A program made the position numbers and the translations under genes. A stretch of 64,000 nucleotides of DNA from Bacillota bacterium (GTDB taxonomy: Bacteria; Bacillota; Clostridia; Lachnospirales; Cellulosilyticaceae): assembly GCA_023436395.1 (NCBI GenBank), contig JAEZJJ010000038.1, forward strand, positions 72,564 to 136,563, written 5' to 3'. Of this stretch, positions 8,454 through 17,473 are shown piece after piece. Positions within the stretch are counted from its first letter, which is position 1, and each line of letters begins with the position of its first letter. Under the pieces are notes generated by a model. The model was given only the letters and a program-made list of their open reading frames with translations. It did no database searches and was not told where the DNA came from.

Positions 8454-9539
8454 CTACTGCGATAATTTTACCTCTAACCATAGGTTCGTGTAAAGTTCTA
8501 TTACATCTGATGGGTCATTAAACATTTCTAAGTTTTTAAAAACAGAGGGGTCTGGATAGGCTACAGTATTTTCTTGGACTTCTTTTGGCAAAAGTGCTTT
8601 TGCTTCACTTATTGGTGTAGAATAGCCAATGTATTCTGCATTTCTAGCCGCAATATTCGGTCTACATAGGAAGTTAATGTACTCATAGGCTTCTTCTTTG
8701 TGTTTAGCATTCTTGGGAATGACTAGAGAATCCACAAAATAATTAGAACCTTCTTTAGGAATAGCATATGCTAAATCAGGATTTTCATCCATGGCAACTA
8801 CTGCATCTCCTGCCCAAGCAATCATCATAGCAGCTTCTCCATTCACCATTTTACCTTTTCCTTCATCTCCTACATAGGCAAGGACAAGTGGAAACTGCTT
8901 GATAAGGAGTTCCTTTGCCTCTTCTAATTCCTTTGGATTTCTTGTATTCATAGAGTACCCTAATTTCTTGAGTGCTACCATGATAGAATCCCTCTCACTA
9001 TCATACATAAAGATTTTATCTTTATATTTTTCATTCCAAAGAATATCCCAACTATCTACTACATCATCAACCATAGACTTATTATATAAGATACCTACTG
9101 TCCCCCACATATAAGGCACAGAGTATTTATTCTCAGGATCAAAATCTAAATTTTTAAATTGTGAATCAATCTTCTCATAGTTAGGAATTTTACTCATATC
9201 TATTTCTTCTAATCGTCCTTCATGAATCATTTTATCAATCATATAATCTGAAGGCACTAAAATATCATATTGTATATTACCTGGTGCTACTGTTGCATAC
9301 ATTTCTTCATTATTGGCATACTCAGAATAAATGACTTCAATTCCTGTTTCTGCCGTAAATTCAGCATTTAACTGAGGATCAATATAATCGCCCACATTAT
9401 AGACAATTAATTGACGTCCTTCTGCTTTCACCGATGAATCTTCCTGGGCTGCATGTATGTTCTTTACACTACAGCCACTGAGGCTTGCTCCTAGTAAACC
9501 CAGGGTACTTATTATCGCAACCATTTTTTGTATTTTCAT
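8454..9539 (-). CDS. potD: Polyamine ABC transporter substrate-binding lipoprotein PotD
   Basis: A 361-residue lipoprotein that would capture spermidine or putrescine outside the cell and hand it to PotBC. The signal peptide ends in the lipobox LSGC at residues 20-23. The mature part has family stretches GDYIDPQLNAEF, YDILVPSDYMIDKMI and VPYMWGTVGILYN. I chose the ATG at 9539, which has a GGGGG site, over a frame-open ATG at 9581 that would overlap potC and adds an uncharacteristic leader. It is last of the potABCD set. Confidence 0.93.
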   Translation of the reverse strand: MKIQKMVAIISTLGLLGASLSGCSVKNIHAAQEDSSVKAEGRQLIVYNVGDYIDPQLNAEFTAETGIEVIYSEYANNEEMYATVAPGNIQYDILVPSDYMIDKMIHEGRLEEIDMSKIPNYEKIDSQFKNLDFDPENKYSVPYMWGTVGILYNKSMVDDVVDSWDILWNEKYKDKIFMYDSERDSIMVALKKLGYSMNTRNPKELEEAKELLIKQFPLVLAYVGDEGKGKMVNGEAAMMIAWAGDAVVAMDENPDLAYAIPKEGSNYFVDSLVIPKNAKHKEEAYEYINFLCRPNIAARNAEYIGYSTPISEAKALLPKEVQENTVAYPDPSVFKNLEMFNDPSDVIELYTNLWLEVKLSQ

Positions 9540-9573
9540 AATTTTTCCCCCGTTCTGTGGTTTAAATTTATTT

Positions 9574-10356
9574 TTATTCATATTGGTCTTCTTTTACCTT
9601 TTTGTTGGCACGTAAATTACTAATTAATAGAATCACCATAATGGTTGAAAACATTAACGTTGAAATGGCATTAATCGTCGGATTAACTCCTTTACGTGCC
9701 ATAGAATAAATCTTAATAGGTAGCGTATCTACACCGGCTCCCTTATTAAAGAAACTTACAACAAAATCATCTAGAGATAATGTAAATGCAATAAAAGCAC
9801 CTGCTACAACTCCTGGTAATATCTCTGGTAATATGACTTTCTTAAATGCATAAAAAGGTGTGGCCCCTAAGTCTAAAGCTGCTTCATACAGATTATAATT
9901 CATCTGCTTAAGCTTTGGCATAATCGATAAAATCACATAGGGTACACTAAAAGTAATATGTGAAATAATCAGTGTTATAATTCCAAAAGGCATATGAATA
10001 AATGAAAATAACATCATAAGAGAGATTCCGATTACAATATCAGGACTTAAGAGGGGGATGTAAGTGATATTCATCACCCATTTTTTTTGCCATCCCCTCA
10101 TACGATTAATCCCAATAGCAGCAAAGGTGCCAATCACCGTTGCAATAATCGAAGATACTATAGCTACAATAATCGTATTTACAAAGGCTTCTTGAATACT
10201 GGTATCAATCATCATTTGCTTGTACCAATCTAATGTGAAGCCTTTCCATATAGGCAATTTTGAATCATTAAATGAAAAAATCATAAGTAGTGCAACAGGG
10301 GCATACATGATAAATAAAATAGTTACAAGATAAAAGCGTTTTATCAATTTTATCAA
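9574..10356 (-). CDS. potC: Polyamine ABC transporter permease PotC
   Basis: A 260-residue inner-membrane permease with about six membrane segments. The EAA loop that contacts the ATPase reads EAALDLGATPFYAFKKVILPEILPG. The motif LSLDDFVVSFFN near residue 190 is typical of PotC. The start overlaps the potB stop by four bases (ATGA), so the two permeases are translationally coupled and form the heterodimeric channel. Confidence 0.94.
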   Translation of the reverse strand: MIKLIKRFYLVTILFIMYAPVALLMIFSFNDSKLPIWKGFTLDWYKQMMIDTSIQEAFVNTIIVAIVSSIIATVIGTFAAIGINRMRGWQKKWVMNITYIPLLSPDIVIGISLMMLFSFIHMPFGIITLIISHITFSVPYVILSIMPKLKQMNYNLYEAALDLGATPFYAFKKVILPEILPGVVAGAFIAFTLSLDDFVVSFFNKGAGVDTLPIKIYSMARKGVNPTINAISTLMFSTIMVILLISNLRANKKVKEDQYE

Positions 10357-11165
10357 AATAATCCCCCTCCTTTATCAAACGCACCTTTATTAGACATAAA
10401 GCCTAGGGTAATAAGGACTACTACCATAAGTAACATGGAGACAGCCGAACCAAAGCCCATATTACCTGTACGTGTAAATTGTTCTTCTATTACATTACCA
10501 ATCAGCATGACCTTACCACCACCTAAAAGTCTTGTAATAAGGAAGGTTGTAAGAGCTGGCATAAATACCATAATAATTCCAGTAGCAACACCTGGCATAC
10601 TAAGTGGTAAAATAACTTTTCTAAAAGTTGTTGTTTTATTAGCACCTAAATCATAAGATGCTTCTATTAAGCTATGGTCTATTTTACAAAGGACATTATA
10701 AATAGGTAATACCATGAATGGAAAGAAGTTATATACCATCCCAAAAATAACCCCACCATTCCCATATAGAAACTGTATTTTTGAAAAACCTATAGATTCT
10801 AAAAAGCTATTAATAACCCCATTATTTTCAAGTAGGTTTGCCCAAGCATAGGTTCTTAAAAGGGAATTCATCCACATAGGAAGAATAACTAATACTAAAA
10901 CCACAACTTTACCTGACATTTCCTTACTACTTAAAATCATTGCTAAAGGATAAGCCAATGCTAAGCATACCACTGTACAAATAAATGCTAATTTAATGGA
11001 TTTCCATAATGCTTTTAAATAGGCAGGTTCCATAAATTGCTGATAATTTCCTAAGCTAAAGCTCCCATCCCTTTGAAAACTATAATAAACAATGAGTAGT
11101 AATGGTACGACAATAAAAATAGCTGACCATATTAAATAAGGAAATGCTAAAGATTTTTTATTCAT
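10353..11165 (-). CDS. potB: Polyamine ABC transporter permease PotB
   Basis: A 270-residue permease with six predicted membrane helices. The PotB-like segments include WMNSLLRTYAWANLL and the EAA loop EASYDLGANKTTTFRKVILPLSMPG. A GGAG site lies nine bases before the ATG. It follows potA by a few bases and overlaps potC. Confidence 0.94.
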   Translation of the reverse strand: MNKKSLAFPYLIWSAIFIVVPLLLIVYYSFQRDGSFSLGNYQQFMEPAYLKALWKSIKLAFICTVVCLALAYPLAMILSSKEMSGKVVVLVLVILPMWMNSLLRTYAWANLLENNGVINSFLESIGFSKIQFLYGNGGVIFGMVYNFFPFMVLPIYNVLCKIDHSLIEASYDLGANKTTTFRKVILPLSMPGVATGIIMVFMPALTTFLITRLLGGGKVMLIGNVIEEQFTRTGNMGFGSAVSMLLMVVVLITLGFMSNKGAFDKGGGLF

Positions 11166-11170
11166 TTGTT

Positions 11171-12226
11171 TTATCTCCTTTTCATAATATGGATTTCAGC
11201 AGGTGTAATTACCATTCCAACTTGTTCTCCGACCTCTGACATTGTTGTAGAGTGAACAGTCCATAAAAACTCCTCTGAGCGAATAGACATCTCATAATGG
11301 ACACCTTTAAAGGTAACTGATTCTACAACGCCACTAATCATACCTTGATCTACTGTGACAATTTGAATATCCTCTGGCCTTACTACGACATCAATGGGCT
11401 CATTCTCTTCAAATCCAAAGTCTACACATTCAAATTCTGTTTGATGAAACCTTACAAGATAATCTTTGATCATTGTTCCATGTAAAATATTACTTTCTCC
11501 AATAAAGTCTGCCACAAAGGCATTTTTAGGTTCATTGTAAATGTCAGTTGGACTACCAATTTGCTGTACTTTACCGTCCTTCATAACTGCAATCGTATCA
11601 GACATGCTTAAGGCTTCTTCTTGATCATGAGTTACAAAGATAAAGGTGATACCTACCTTTTGCTGAATGCGTTTAAGTTCTAGCTGCATCCCTTTTCGTA
11701 GTTTTAAGTCAAGGGCACCTAAAGGTTCATCTAAAAGTAGGACTTCTGGCTCATTTACCAAGGCTCTTGCAATGGCAATACGCTGTTGTTGACCCCCACT
11801 TAAGGAATCAATGGAGCGTTTTTCATAACCTTGTAAATTAACAAGTGCTAACATTTCTTTTACTTTTTCTTTAATTTGCCCTTTATCCATCTTCTTAATT
11901 TGAAGACCAAAAGCAATATTATCCTCTACATTCATATGGGGGAATAAAGCATACTTTTGAAAAACAGTATTAATCTTTCTTTTGTAAGGTGGTAATTTTG
12001 CAATGTTTTCTCCTTCAAAAAGTACCTCACCCTCTGTGCATTCCTCAAAACCACCAATAATACGAAGTAAGGTCGTTTTTCCACATCCACTGGGGCCTAA
12101 TAAAGTTAAAAATTCATTGCGTCTAATATACATATTAATGTCATCTAAAACTAAGTTATCATCATAACTTTTTGTAATATGCTTTAAATCAATAATATAA
12201 TCTTTGGTAGTTAACCCTTGTGTCAT
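11171..12226 (-). CDS. potA: Polyamine ABC transporter ATPase PotA
   Basis: A 351-residue cytoplasmic ATPase. Walker A GPSGCGKTT, Q-loop FQKYALFPHM, signature LSGGQQQR, Walker B VLLLDEPLGALD and the switch histidine in FVTHDQEEALSM are all present. The C-terminal TOBE domain (from about residue 270, VVRPEDIQIV) is the substrate-regulatory part in PotA and MalK relatives. I start at the ATG at 12226, nine bases after AGGAG; an ATG at 12232 sits too close to that site. Confidence 0.95.
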   Translation of the reverse strand: MTQGLTTKDYIIDLKHITKSYDDNLVLDDINMYIRRNEFLTLLGPSGCGKTTLLRIIGGFEECTEGEVLFEGENIAKLPPYKRKINTVFQKYALFPHMNVEDNIAFGLQIKKMDKGQIKEKVKEMLALVNLQGYEKRSIDSLSGGQQQRIAIARALVNEPEVLLLDEPLGALDLKLRKGMQLELKRIQQKVGITFIFVTHDQEEALSMSDTIAVMKDGKVQQIGSPTDIYNEPKNAFVADFIGESNILHGTMIKDYLVRFHQTEFECVDFGFEENEPIDVVVRPEDIQIVTVDQGMISGVVESVTFKGVHYEMSIRSEEFLWTVHSTTMSEVGEQVGMVITPAEIHIMKRR

Positions 12227-12240
12227 TTCCATCTACTCCT

Positions 12241-12780
12241 TTAAAAACTTGGTGGTGTTGCAACCCATAGAACAGTAGCTTTAGTCTTACCTGGATTGTG
12301 AAGATAATGGTCGCTCGTTGGTCTAAAATAGAAGCTATCACCTTTTTTAGCTTTAAATTTCTTATTTCCTAAATGAACATATACATTGCCTGCAATTACA
12401 TAACCAAACTCTTCTCCATCATGAGGCGCACCTACACTAGATTTTCCTCCTGGTTCAATATGTATCAGGATGGGTTCCATATCATTCTTTTGTGCATTTG
12501 GGATAAGCCATGTTATCATATTATTATGCTCTTTATCCTCTTTTTCAAATACATCTTCTTTAGTAAATACAATTTTTTCTTGACTAGATTCATTAAAGAA
12601 ATCCTTCAAATTTGTACCTAAACACTCTAATATATCAATGAGTGTAGCAATAGAAGGTGAAGTTAAGCCTCTCTCTACTTGAGAAATAAAGCCTTTTGAA
12701 AGTTCACATCTATCAGCTAGTTCTTCTTGGGTTAAACCATTTTTCTTTCTAAGTTGGTTAATCTTGGCCCCAATATCCAT
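12241..12780 (-). CDS. XRE-cupin transcriptional regulator of the pot operon
   Basis: A 179-residue regulator. An N-terminal Cro/C1 helix-turn-helix (IGAKINQLRKKNGLTQEEL then CELSKGFISQVERG) is followed by a C-terminal cupin barrel (EPILIHIEPGG, GEEFGYVIAGNVYVHLG, YLHNPGKTKATVLWV). PuuR-type regulators with this layout control polyamine genes. The start at 12780 has GGGAGG nine bases upstream; a longer frame to 12852 has none. It is first in the operon, 14 bases before potA, so it probably senses a polyamine and controls its own operon; ligand identity is inference. Confidence 0.88.
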   Translation of the reverse strand: MDIGAKINQLRKKNGLTQEELADRCELSKGFISQVERGLTSPSIATLIDILECLGTNLKDFFNESSQEKIVFTKEDVFEKEDKEHNNMITWLIPNAQKNDMEPILIHIEPGGKSSVGAPHDGEEFGYVIAGNVYVHLGNKKFKAKKGDSFYFRPTSDHYLHNPGKTKATVLWVATPPSF

Positions 12781-12857
12781 CTGCTCTGACCTCCCTTGTC
12801 TATTGTAGTATATATAAATAAACTTTTTGTTTACATCCATTAAACTTGCCATAGAAA

Positions 12858-12886
12858 ATTATACATATTTCTCCTAAAAACGTCAA
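12858..12886 (-). promoter_or_regulatory. Sigma-A promoter of the regulator-potABCD operon
   Basis: Minus-strand -35 TTGACG (12881-12886), 17-base spacer and -10 TATAAT (12858-12863). Transcription would start near 12850, about 70 bases before the regulator start. Confidence 0.8.
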
Positions 12887-12913
12887 TATTAAAAATGAAA
12901 ATATTTATTTTTA

Positions 12914-12940
12914 CCAAACTAAATGTTTAGTATAAATACT
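12914..12940. promoter_or_regulatory. Overlapping palindromes upstream of the pot promoter
   Basis: Two nested inverted repeats lie about 30 bases upstream of the -35: ACTAAA-TG-TTTAGT (12918-12931) and AGTAT-AA-ATACT directly after. The position fits an operator for the XRE-cupin regulator, but AT-rich palindromes also arise by chance. The rest of 12941-13031 shows nothing I can name. Confidence 0.35.
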
Positions 12941-13031
12941 CTTATTTATCATCTTCCTATTTCTTCTCTCTTAATACCTTATGAACAGATAATAGAACAC
13001 TATCATTCTAATATTTTTATAAATACAATAT

Positions 13032-13104
13032 AAAAAGAGCATCTTCAACAATTATAAATACAATTAATACTTATAAAATATTGTTGACTATGCTCTTTTT
13101 CATT
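13032..13104. terminator. Long hairpin terminator after the export operon
   Basis: Arms AAAAAGAGCAT and ATGCTCTTTTT plus an inner helix (TTCAACAAT / ATTGTTGA) with a two-base internal mismatch. T-runs follow on both strands; it ends the operon whose last gene stops at 13161. Confidence 0.8.
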
Positions 13105-13160
13105 ATCCTCAAGTACTCTTAAATGAGTTAATTAATACTAACAAAAAAATTGACTATACT

Positions 13161-14231
13161 TTAATTCACTGCCCAAGGTTTTTGTAATGATGTTTGTAGT
13201 TGTACACAACTATTTGTACATTGTAATATACTAAACTTAAATTCTTCGAAATCACATTTTGTCTTTTCATAATCATATGCACTTATAAGACCTGCATTAT
13301 ATTTAATTTCCATTACCTTTAATTCCTTTTCTTTTATTGCATACTGGTCTTTAAGTTGTTCTAGTTGTTCTCTTGTTTCCACTAATTTAGTATATATACC
13401 CATGAGGCTTGTTTGATAACTATTTCTCATCTGCTCAACTGTACTATATTTACTACTTACTGTTGCGTTACTTTGTAAAGTAGCCTCCTTATCTGGTACA
13501 AGATACACTGGTCCATCCCCAATAAGCATACGATCCAATTTGGTTGCATTATAATGTTCAGCTGCTTCTTCGTTATATTGAATCATTTCATTAACTTTAC
13601 TACTAACATAAAACTCTATTGGATTATTAATAATATAGGGTACATATGTAATTTCACTTTCTAGTTCATATTTAGTTATATCAAAATTTGTCAGTAAACT
13701 AAATTTTTGTTGTACTTCTTTAAGTTGAAGTTCTTTACTATTCTTTTGATTTTTCATATTACTTAAATTTAAAGTAAGTTTTTGATAGCTTACTTCATCT
13801 AATATTCCATTTCTTTTTTTAATGTCGGCTTGCTTGAGTTCTTTATTTGCCAATGCAATCTTTTGCTCTAAAAGCATTATTTCTTGCCTAAGTAGTATTA
13901 CATCACTATAATTTGAATTCACATCAAATTCAATCTGATCCTTTAGATAATCTCTTTGTTGTTCTTGTTGCCTCATATCAATTCTCATATCTTCATATTC
14001 ATAGGCCTTAAAAGTTTGATAATCTTCCATCTTCTTTTTCAATGTTTCTCTAGTTGCATCTACTTGCGTAGAATACGTTTGCAATTTTATGCTCATATCC
14101 ATTGCCTTCTTAACTGCTTCTTGTCTAGTTAAGACTTTTTGCTCTGTTATATCGGCAAAAGTAGCCACTCCCATTGAGCCTATAAGAGTCATGACAAACA
14201 GACTCCTCACTAATTTATTTCTTATTCTCAT
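13161..14231 (-). CDS. Short TolC-like exported coiled-coil protein
   Basis: A 356-residue protein with a signal peptide (RSLFVMTLIGSMGVATFA). Two long helical regions, about residues 60-175 and 260-350, each carry a TolC-type turn (KKRNGILDEVSYQKLTL and IKYNAGLISAYDYEKTK), matching the internal duplication of the outer membrane efflux family. It is shorter than Gram-negative TolC (about 430-490 residues) and I see no clear beta-barrel strands. It is the last gene of an operon encoding a membrane fusion protein, ATPase and two MacB-like permeases. In a cell without an outer membrane it may act as a periplasm-like or wall-spanning tube or adaptor; this is inference. GAGGG site before the ATG. 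Confidence 0.72.
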   Translation of the reverse strand: MRIRNKLVRSLFVMTLIGSMGVATFADITEQKVLTRQEAVKKAMDMSIKLQTYSTQVDATRETLKKKMEDYQTFKAYEYEDMRIDMRQQEQQRDYLKDQIEFDVNSNYSDVILLRQEIMLLEQKIALANKELKQADIKKRNGILDEVSYQKLTLNLSNMKNQKNSKELQLKEVQQKFSLLTNFDITKYELESEITYVPYIINNPIEFYVSSKVNEMIQYNEEAAEHYNATKLDRMLIGDGPVYLVPDKEATLQSNATVSSKYSTVEQMRNSYQTSLMGIYTKLVETREQLEQLKDQYAIKEKELKVMEIKYNAGLISAYDYEKTKCDFEEFKFSILQCTNSCVQLQTSLQKPWAVN

Positions 14232-14336
14232 ATGTTCCCTCTTTTCTTATCTATTTCTAATCACCTATTATAAAACATAATAACATGCCATTCTTATTAT
14301 ATGATAACAATATGGTTAAATTTTCATTAGAATTCC

Positions 14337-15539
14337 CTATTCTTCTCTTAACGCTTGAACTGGGTCTAGTTTAGCCGCTTTATAAGCTGGATAAACCCCA
14401 AATATAATACCAATACTACTTGATGTTCCTGCCGAAAATACAATCATTCCAATTGTAAGCTTTGCACTGATGCCAATAGCTGAAGCAATAATAACGCCTC
14501 CCAAATAACCCACTAGTAGCCCACTAATACCTCCTAATAGAGTAAGTATAAGTGCTTCAATTAAAAATTGAGTTAATATCTGGCGATCCGTTGCCCCCAA
14601 TGCCTTTCTTATACCAATTTCCCTAGTACGCTCTTTTACTGTTACCATCATAATATTCATAATACCAATTCCACCGACTAGGAGTGAAACAGCTGCTACA
14701 ACAGTTGTAAACAAATTAAGCTTATCTAGTAGATCATTATAGGTATCAGTAGCTTCCATCATAGACATAACCATGTAAATGCCTTCTTTGCCATGTCTTT
14801 TTTCTAATAACTTTTTAATAGGCGTACTATAATCTGATGCCTCATACTGATCATCAATCATTACAATAGCATCATAAGTTTTCCCTTCTCCACCCTGTAC
14901 ATATTGATCTGCAGTAGGAAAGGGTAAGTATACCATAGGCATAATCATTTCCTTTGGTGCTGCTGAAGGATACTGGCTTTTTGCAATCCCTATAATTTCA
15001 AAACTATGTACCTCACCACCAATAGTCATATCAATACTTTTACCTAATACATATTGGGCATCCTTTACATTAAATATGATTTCTGCAAAATTATCTTCGA
15101 CAATAATCACATTGCTTTTTAGAGTTTCATCTTGCTCTATAAACATTCTACCATACTTCAAATTAAGAGATTCTACCTTCTCATAGTTATATGGCAGACC
15201 ATATATCATTAGGGTTTTATCTTCTTTCTTATAATTTTTTGTCATTGCTGTGTATCGCATATGCACCGGCAAGACATCTTCCACTTCAGGAATTTGCTCA
15301 ATGACCTCCAAATCTTCTGGTGTTAATAAACTATCCTCTGAATACTCAAGAGTCATAATTTGAATAGCACCCTTTCCAACACCACTAAACTCTCCGTCAA
15401 TATATCCTTTTACCCCTTCTCCTAAGCTTAAAATAATGATAACAGCACCTATGCCAATGAGCATCCCTAGCATTGTAAGAAAGGTTCTTAGCTTATTGCC
15501 TTTTAACTGATTTAAGGCATTCTTTAATGTTTCTCTCAT
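14337..15539 (-). CDS. MacB-like ABC export permease (second copy)
   Basis: A 400-residue permease of the MacB/FtsX class: one N-terminal membrane helix (FLTMLGMLIGIGAVIIILSLG), a large external domain (about residues 45-270), then three C-terminal helices. The conserved GGIGIMNIMMVTVKERTREIGIRKALGA is complete. It ends VYPAYKAAKLDPVQALREE, the family C-terminus. It follows a close paralogue by 15 bases. MacB-type proteins move substrates by mechanotransmission from the periplasmic side rather than through a cytoplasmic pore (family knowledge). Confidence 0.9.
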   Translation of the reverse strand: MRETLKNALNQLKGNKLRTFLTMLGMLIGIGAVIIILSLGEGVKGYIDGEFSGVGKGAIQIMTLEYSEDSLLTPEDLEVIEQIPEVEDVLPVHMRYTAMTKNYKKEDKTLMIYGLPYNYEKVESLNLKYGRMFIEQDETLKSNVIIVEDNFAEIIFNVKDAQYVLGKSIDMTIGGEVHSFEIIGIAKSQYPSAAPKEMIMPMVYLPFPTADQYVQGGEGKTYDAIVMIDDQYEASDYSTPIKKLLEKRHGKEGIYMVMSMMEATDTYNDLLDKLNLFTTVVAAVSLLVGGIGIMNIMMVTVKERTREIGIRKALGATDRQILTQFLIEALILTLLGGISGLLVGYLGGVIIASAIGISAKLTIGMIVFSAGTSSSIGIIFGVYPAYKAAKLDPVQALREE

Positions 15540-15554
15540 TTTCTTCCTCCCTTT

Positions 15555-16778
15555 CTAATCCGCTCTTAATGCTTCAATAGGGTCTAATTGTGCTGCCTGA
15601 TAGGCTGGATAAACACCAAATATAATACCAATAGCTATAGAAGTAAGTGTGGCAAATAAAATCATGCCTATGGTAAACTGTGCCATAATGCCCAATTGGT
15701 TTCCTATGATCATAGCACCTATATACCCTAATAACATACCTAACGTTCCAGCTATTAAAGTAACCATTAAGGCTTCCACTAGAAATTGCACTAATATATC
15801 TTTATTAGAGGCTCCTAGCGCCTTACGAATTCCTATCTCTCTTGTACGTTCTTTAACAGTCACTAACATAATATTCATAATCCCAACACCACCTACAACA
15901 AGAGAAATACTGGCAATAGCACTAATAAATAATGTAATAATACCCATAATACTATTCACCATTTCAACAATCTGTACATATGTCTGAATACTATATCCAT
16001 CCTTTAAATGATGTCTCTTATTCAAAATTTGTCCTATTCTTCTCGTTACTTCTGTTTGGTCATAACCATCTTTAACAACCCCTACAATTGTAGACACTTT
16101 TCCTCCATTCCCTAGAAGTTGGTCTAATTTGCTATAAGGAATATAAAATGTTTTGGTACTAATCATATTTTCTAGTTCTTTCTTACTTAAATCTTTTCTA
16201 CCTTCTGTTTTATATATTCCTATTACTTGGTAACTAATAGGTTGTTTATTAATGGTAATTTCTATTCTCTCACCTATTATACGACTGTAATCCTTATCGC
16301 CAAATAATGCTTTAGCAACTACATCAGCAATAACTACAGACTCACTATACGCTTTTTCATCTTGCTCTCTTAAATTCTTACCTGCAAGAATATCCAAAGG
16401 TTGAATTTCATTAATATAGGCTGGTTCAACCCCCATTACCTCACACTTATACTTTTCCCCTCTTTGTGTATAGAGTATCTCTGTACCAAAATTAGCTCTT
16501 ACAACACTTTCAATCTCTGGTAATTCTTTTATTACCATGACATCCTCTGCATCAATACGGTTCTCTGATTTATCTTCTTTAACATCAATCTGAAATACAC
16601 CTAGCCCCATATCCATAAAGGAATCTTTAATAAAAACTTGAAACCCTGACCCTAGGGCTAATATCATAATAACTGCACCTACACCAATAAACATACCTAG
16701 CATTGTAAGAATGGTTCTTCCTTTATTCCCCATGAGTTGTTTAATTGCAGATTTAATGCTCTCATTAAGCATATTCAT
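15555..16778 (-). CDS. MacB-like ABC export permease (first copy)
   Basis: A 407-residue paralogue of the next gene with the same layout: N-terminal helix FIGVGAVIMILALGSG, external domain, and C-terminal GGVGIMNIMLVTVKERTREIGIRKALGA with three helices, ending AAQLDPIEALRAD. The membrane parts match the second copy closely, while the external domains differ much more, so the pair could form a heterodimer with two binding surfaces. The ATPase gene lies two bases upstream. Confidence 0.9.
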   Translation of the reverse strand: MNMLNESIKSAIKQLMGNKGRTILTMLGMFIGVGAVIMILALGSGFQVFIKDSFMDMGLGVFQIDVKEDKSENRIDAEDVMVIKELPEIESVVRANFGTEILYTQRGEKYKCEVMGVEPAYINEIQPLDILAGKNLREQDEKAYSESVVIADVVAKALFGDKDYSRIIGERIEITINKQPISYQVIGIYKTEGRKDLSKKELENMISTKTFYIPYSKLDQLLGNGGKVSTIVGVVKDGYDQTEVTRRIGQILNKRHHLKDGYSIQTYVQIVEMVNSIMGIITLFISAIASISLVVGGVGIMNIMLVTVKERTREIGIRKALGASNKDILVQFLVEALMVTLIAGTLGMLLGYIGAMIIGNQLGIMAQFTIGMILFATLTSIAIGIIFGVYPAYQAAQLDPIEALRAD

Positions 16779-16780
16779 TG

Positions 16781-17473
16781 CTATATACCTCTCCGATTAA
16801 GGATGGGTGAATCCTCTATGATAATGCCATCTCTAAATACAACTCTTCTCTTTGTAAATTCTGCAATATCTGGTTCATGGGTAACCATTACAATTGTAAC
16901 ACCTTCATTATTTAAGCCTTGAAAGATATTCATAATCTCTGCGCTAGATTTACTATCTAAGTTCCCTGTAGGCTCATCTGCAAGAATAATGGCCGGATTA
17001 TTGACAAGTGCCCTTGCAATGGCTACTCTTTGTCTTTGTCCACCTGAAATTTCATTAGGAGTATGCTTAATACGGTTTCCAAGCCCTACACGAATAAGTG
17101 CATCTACTGCACGTTCTCTTCTCTCCCTAGGTTTTATCCCTGCATACATCATAGGTAATTCTACATTTTCAGTAATTGTTAGTTTAGGGAGTAGATTAAA
17201 AGATTGGAAGACAAATCCTATTTTTTGATTTCTAATCTTAGAAAAGTCTTTATCCTTAGCTTCTGAGATATTAATACCATCTAATATGTAAGTTCCACTT
17301 GTTGCATGATCAAGGCAACCTAGTATTTGTAAAAAAGTAGATTTACCAGAACCAGAAGCACCCATAATAGATACAAACTCTTCTTTGTCCACTCTAAAAT
17401 CAATATCGAATAGCGCTTGGAGTTCTAGTCGTCCATTTCTATAGATTTTATTTACTTTTTGAATATCAATCAT
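16781..17473 (-). CDS. MacB/LolD-type ABC exporter ATPase
   Basis: A 230-residue nucleotide-binding subunit. Walker A is GASGSGKST, the Q-loop is FVFQSFNLLPKLT, signature ISGGQRQRVAIARAL, Walker B IILADEPTGNLD and switch MVTHEPDIA. This is the short MacB/LolD/YknY class. Its ATG overlaps the fusion-protein stop by one base (TAATG). It should power one or both permeases downstream. Confidence 0.94.
   Translation of the reverse strand: MIDIQKVNKIYRNGRLELQALFDIDFRVDKEEFVSIMGASGSGKSTFLQILGCLDHATSGTYILDGINISEAKDKDFSKIRNQKIGFVFQSFNLLPKLTITENVELPMMYAGIKPRERRERAVDALIRVGLGNRIKHTPNEISGGQRQRVAIARALVNNPAIILADEPTGNLDSKSSAEIMNIFQGLNNEGVTIVMVTHEPDIAEFTKRRVVFRDGIIIEDSPILNRRGI

Noticed and set aside
9540..9581. 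A longer potD start at 9581.
   Set aside because: It overlaps potC, has no ribosome site, and would put extra residues before a complete lipoprotein signal.
15649..15987. A 112-codon open frame on the plus strand inside the first MacB-like permease.
   Set aside because: Its hydrophobic, proline-rich translation is the mirror of the permease helices; the real gene is on the other strand.
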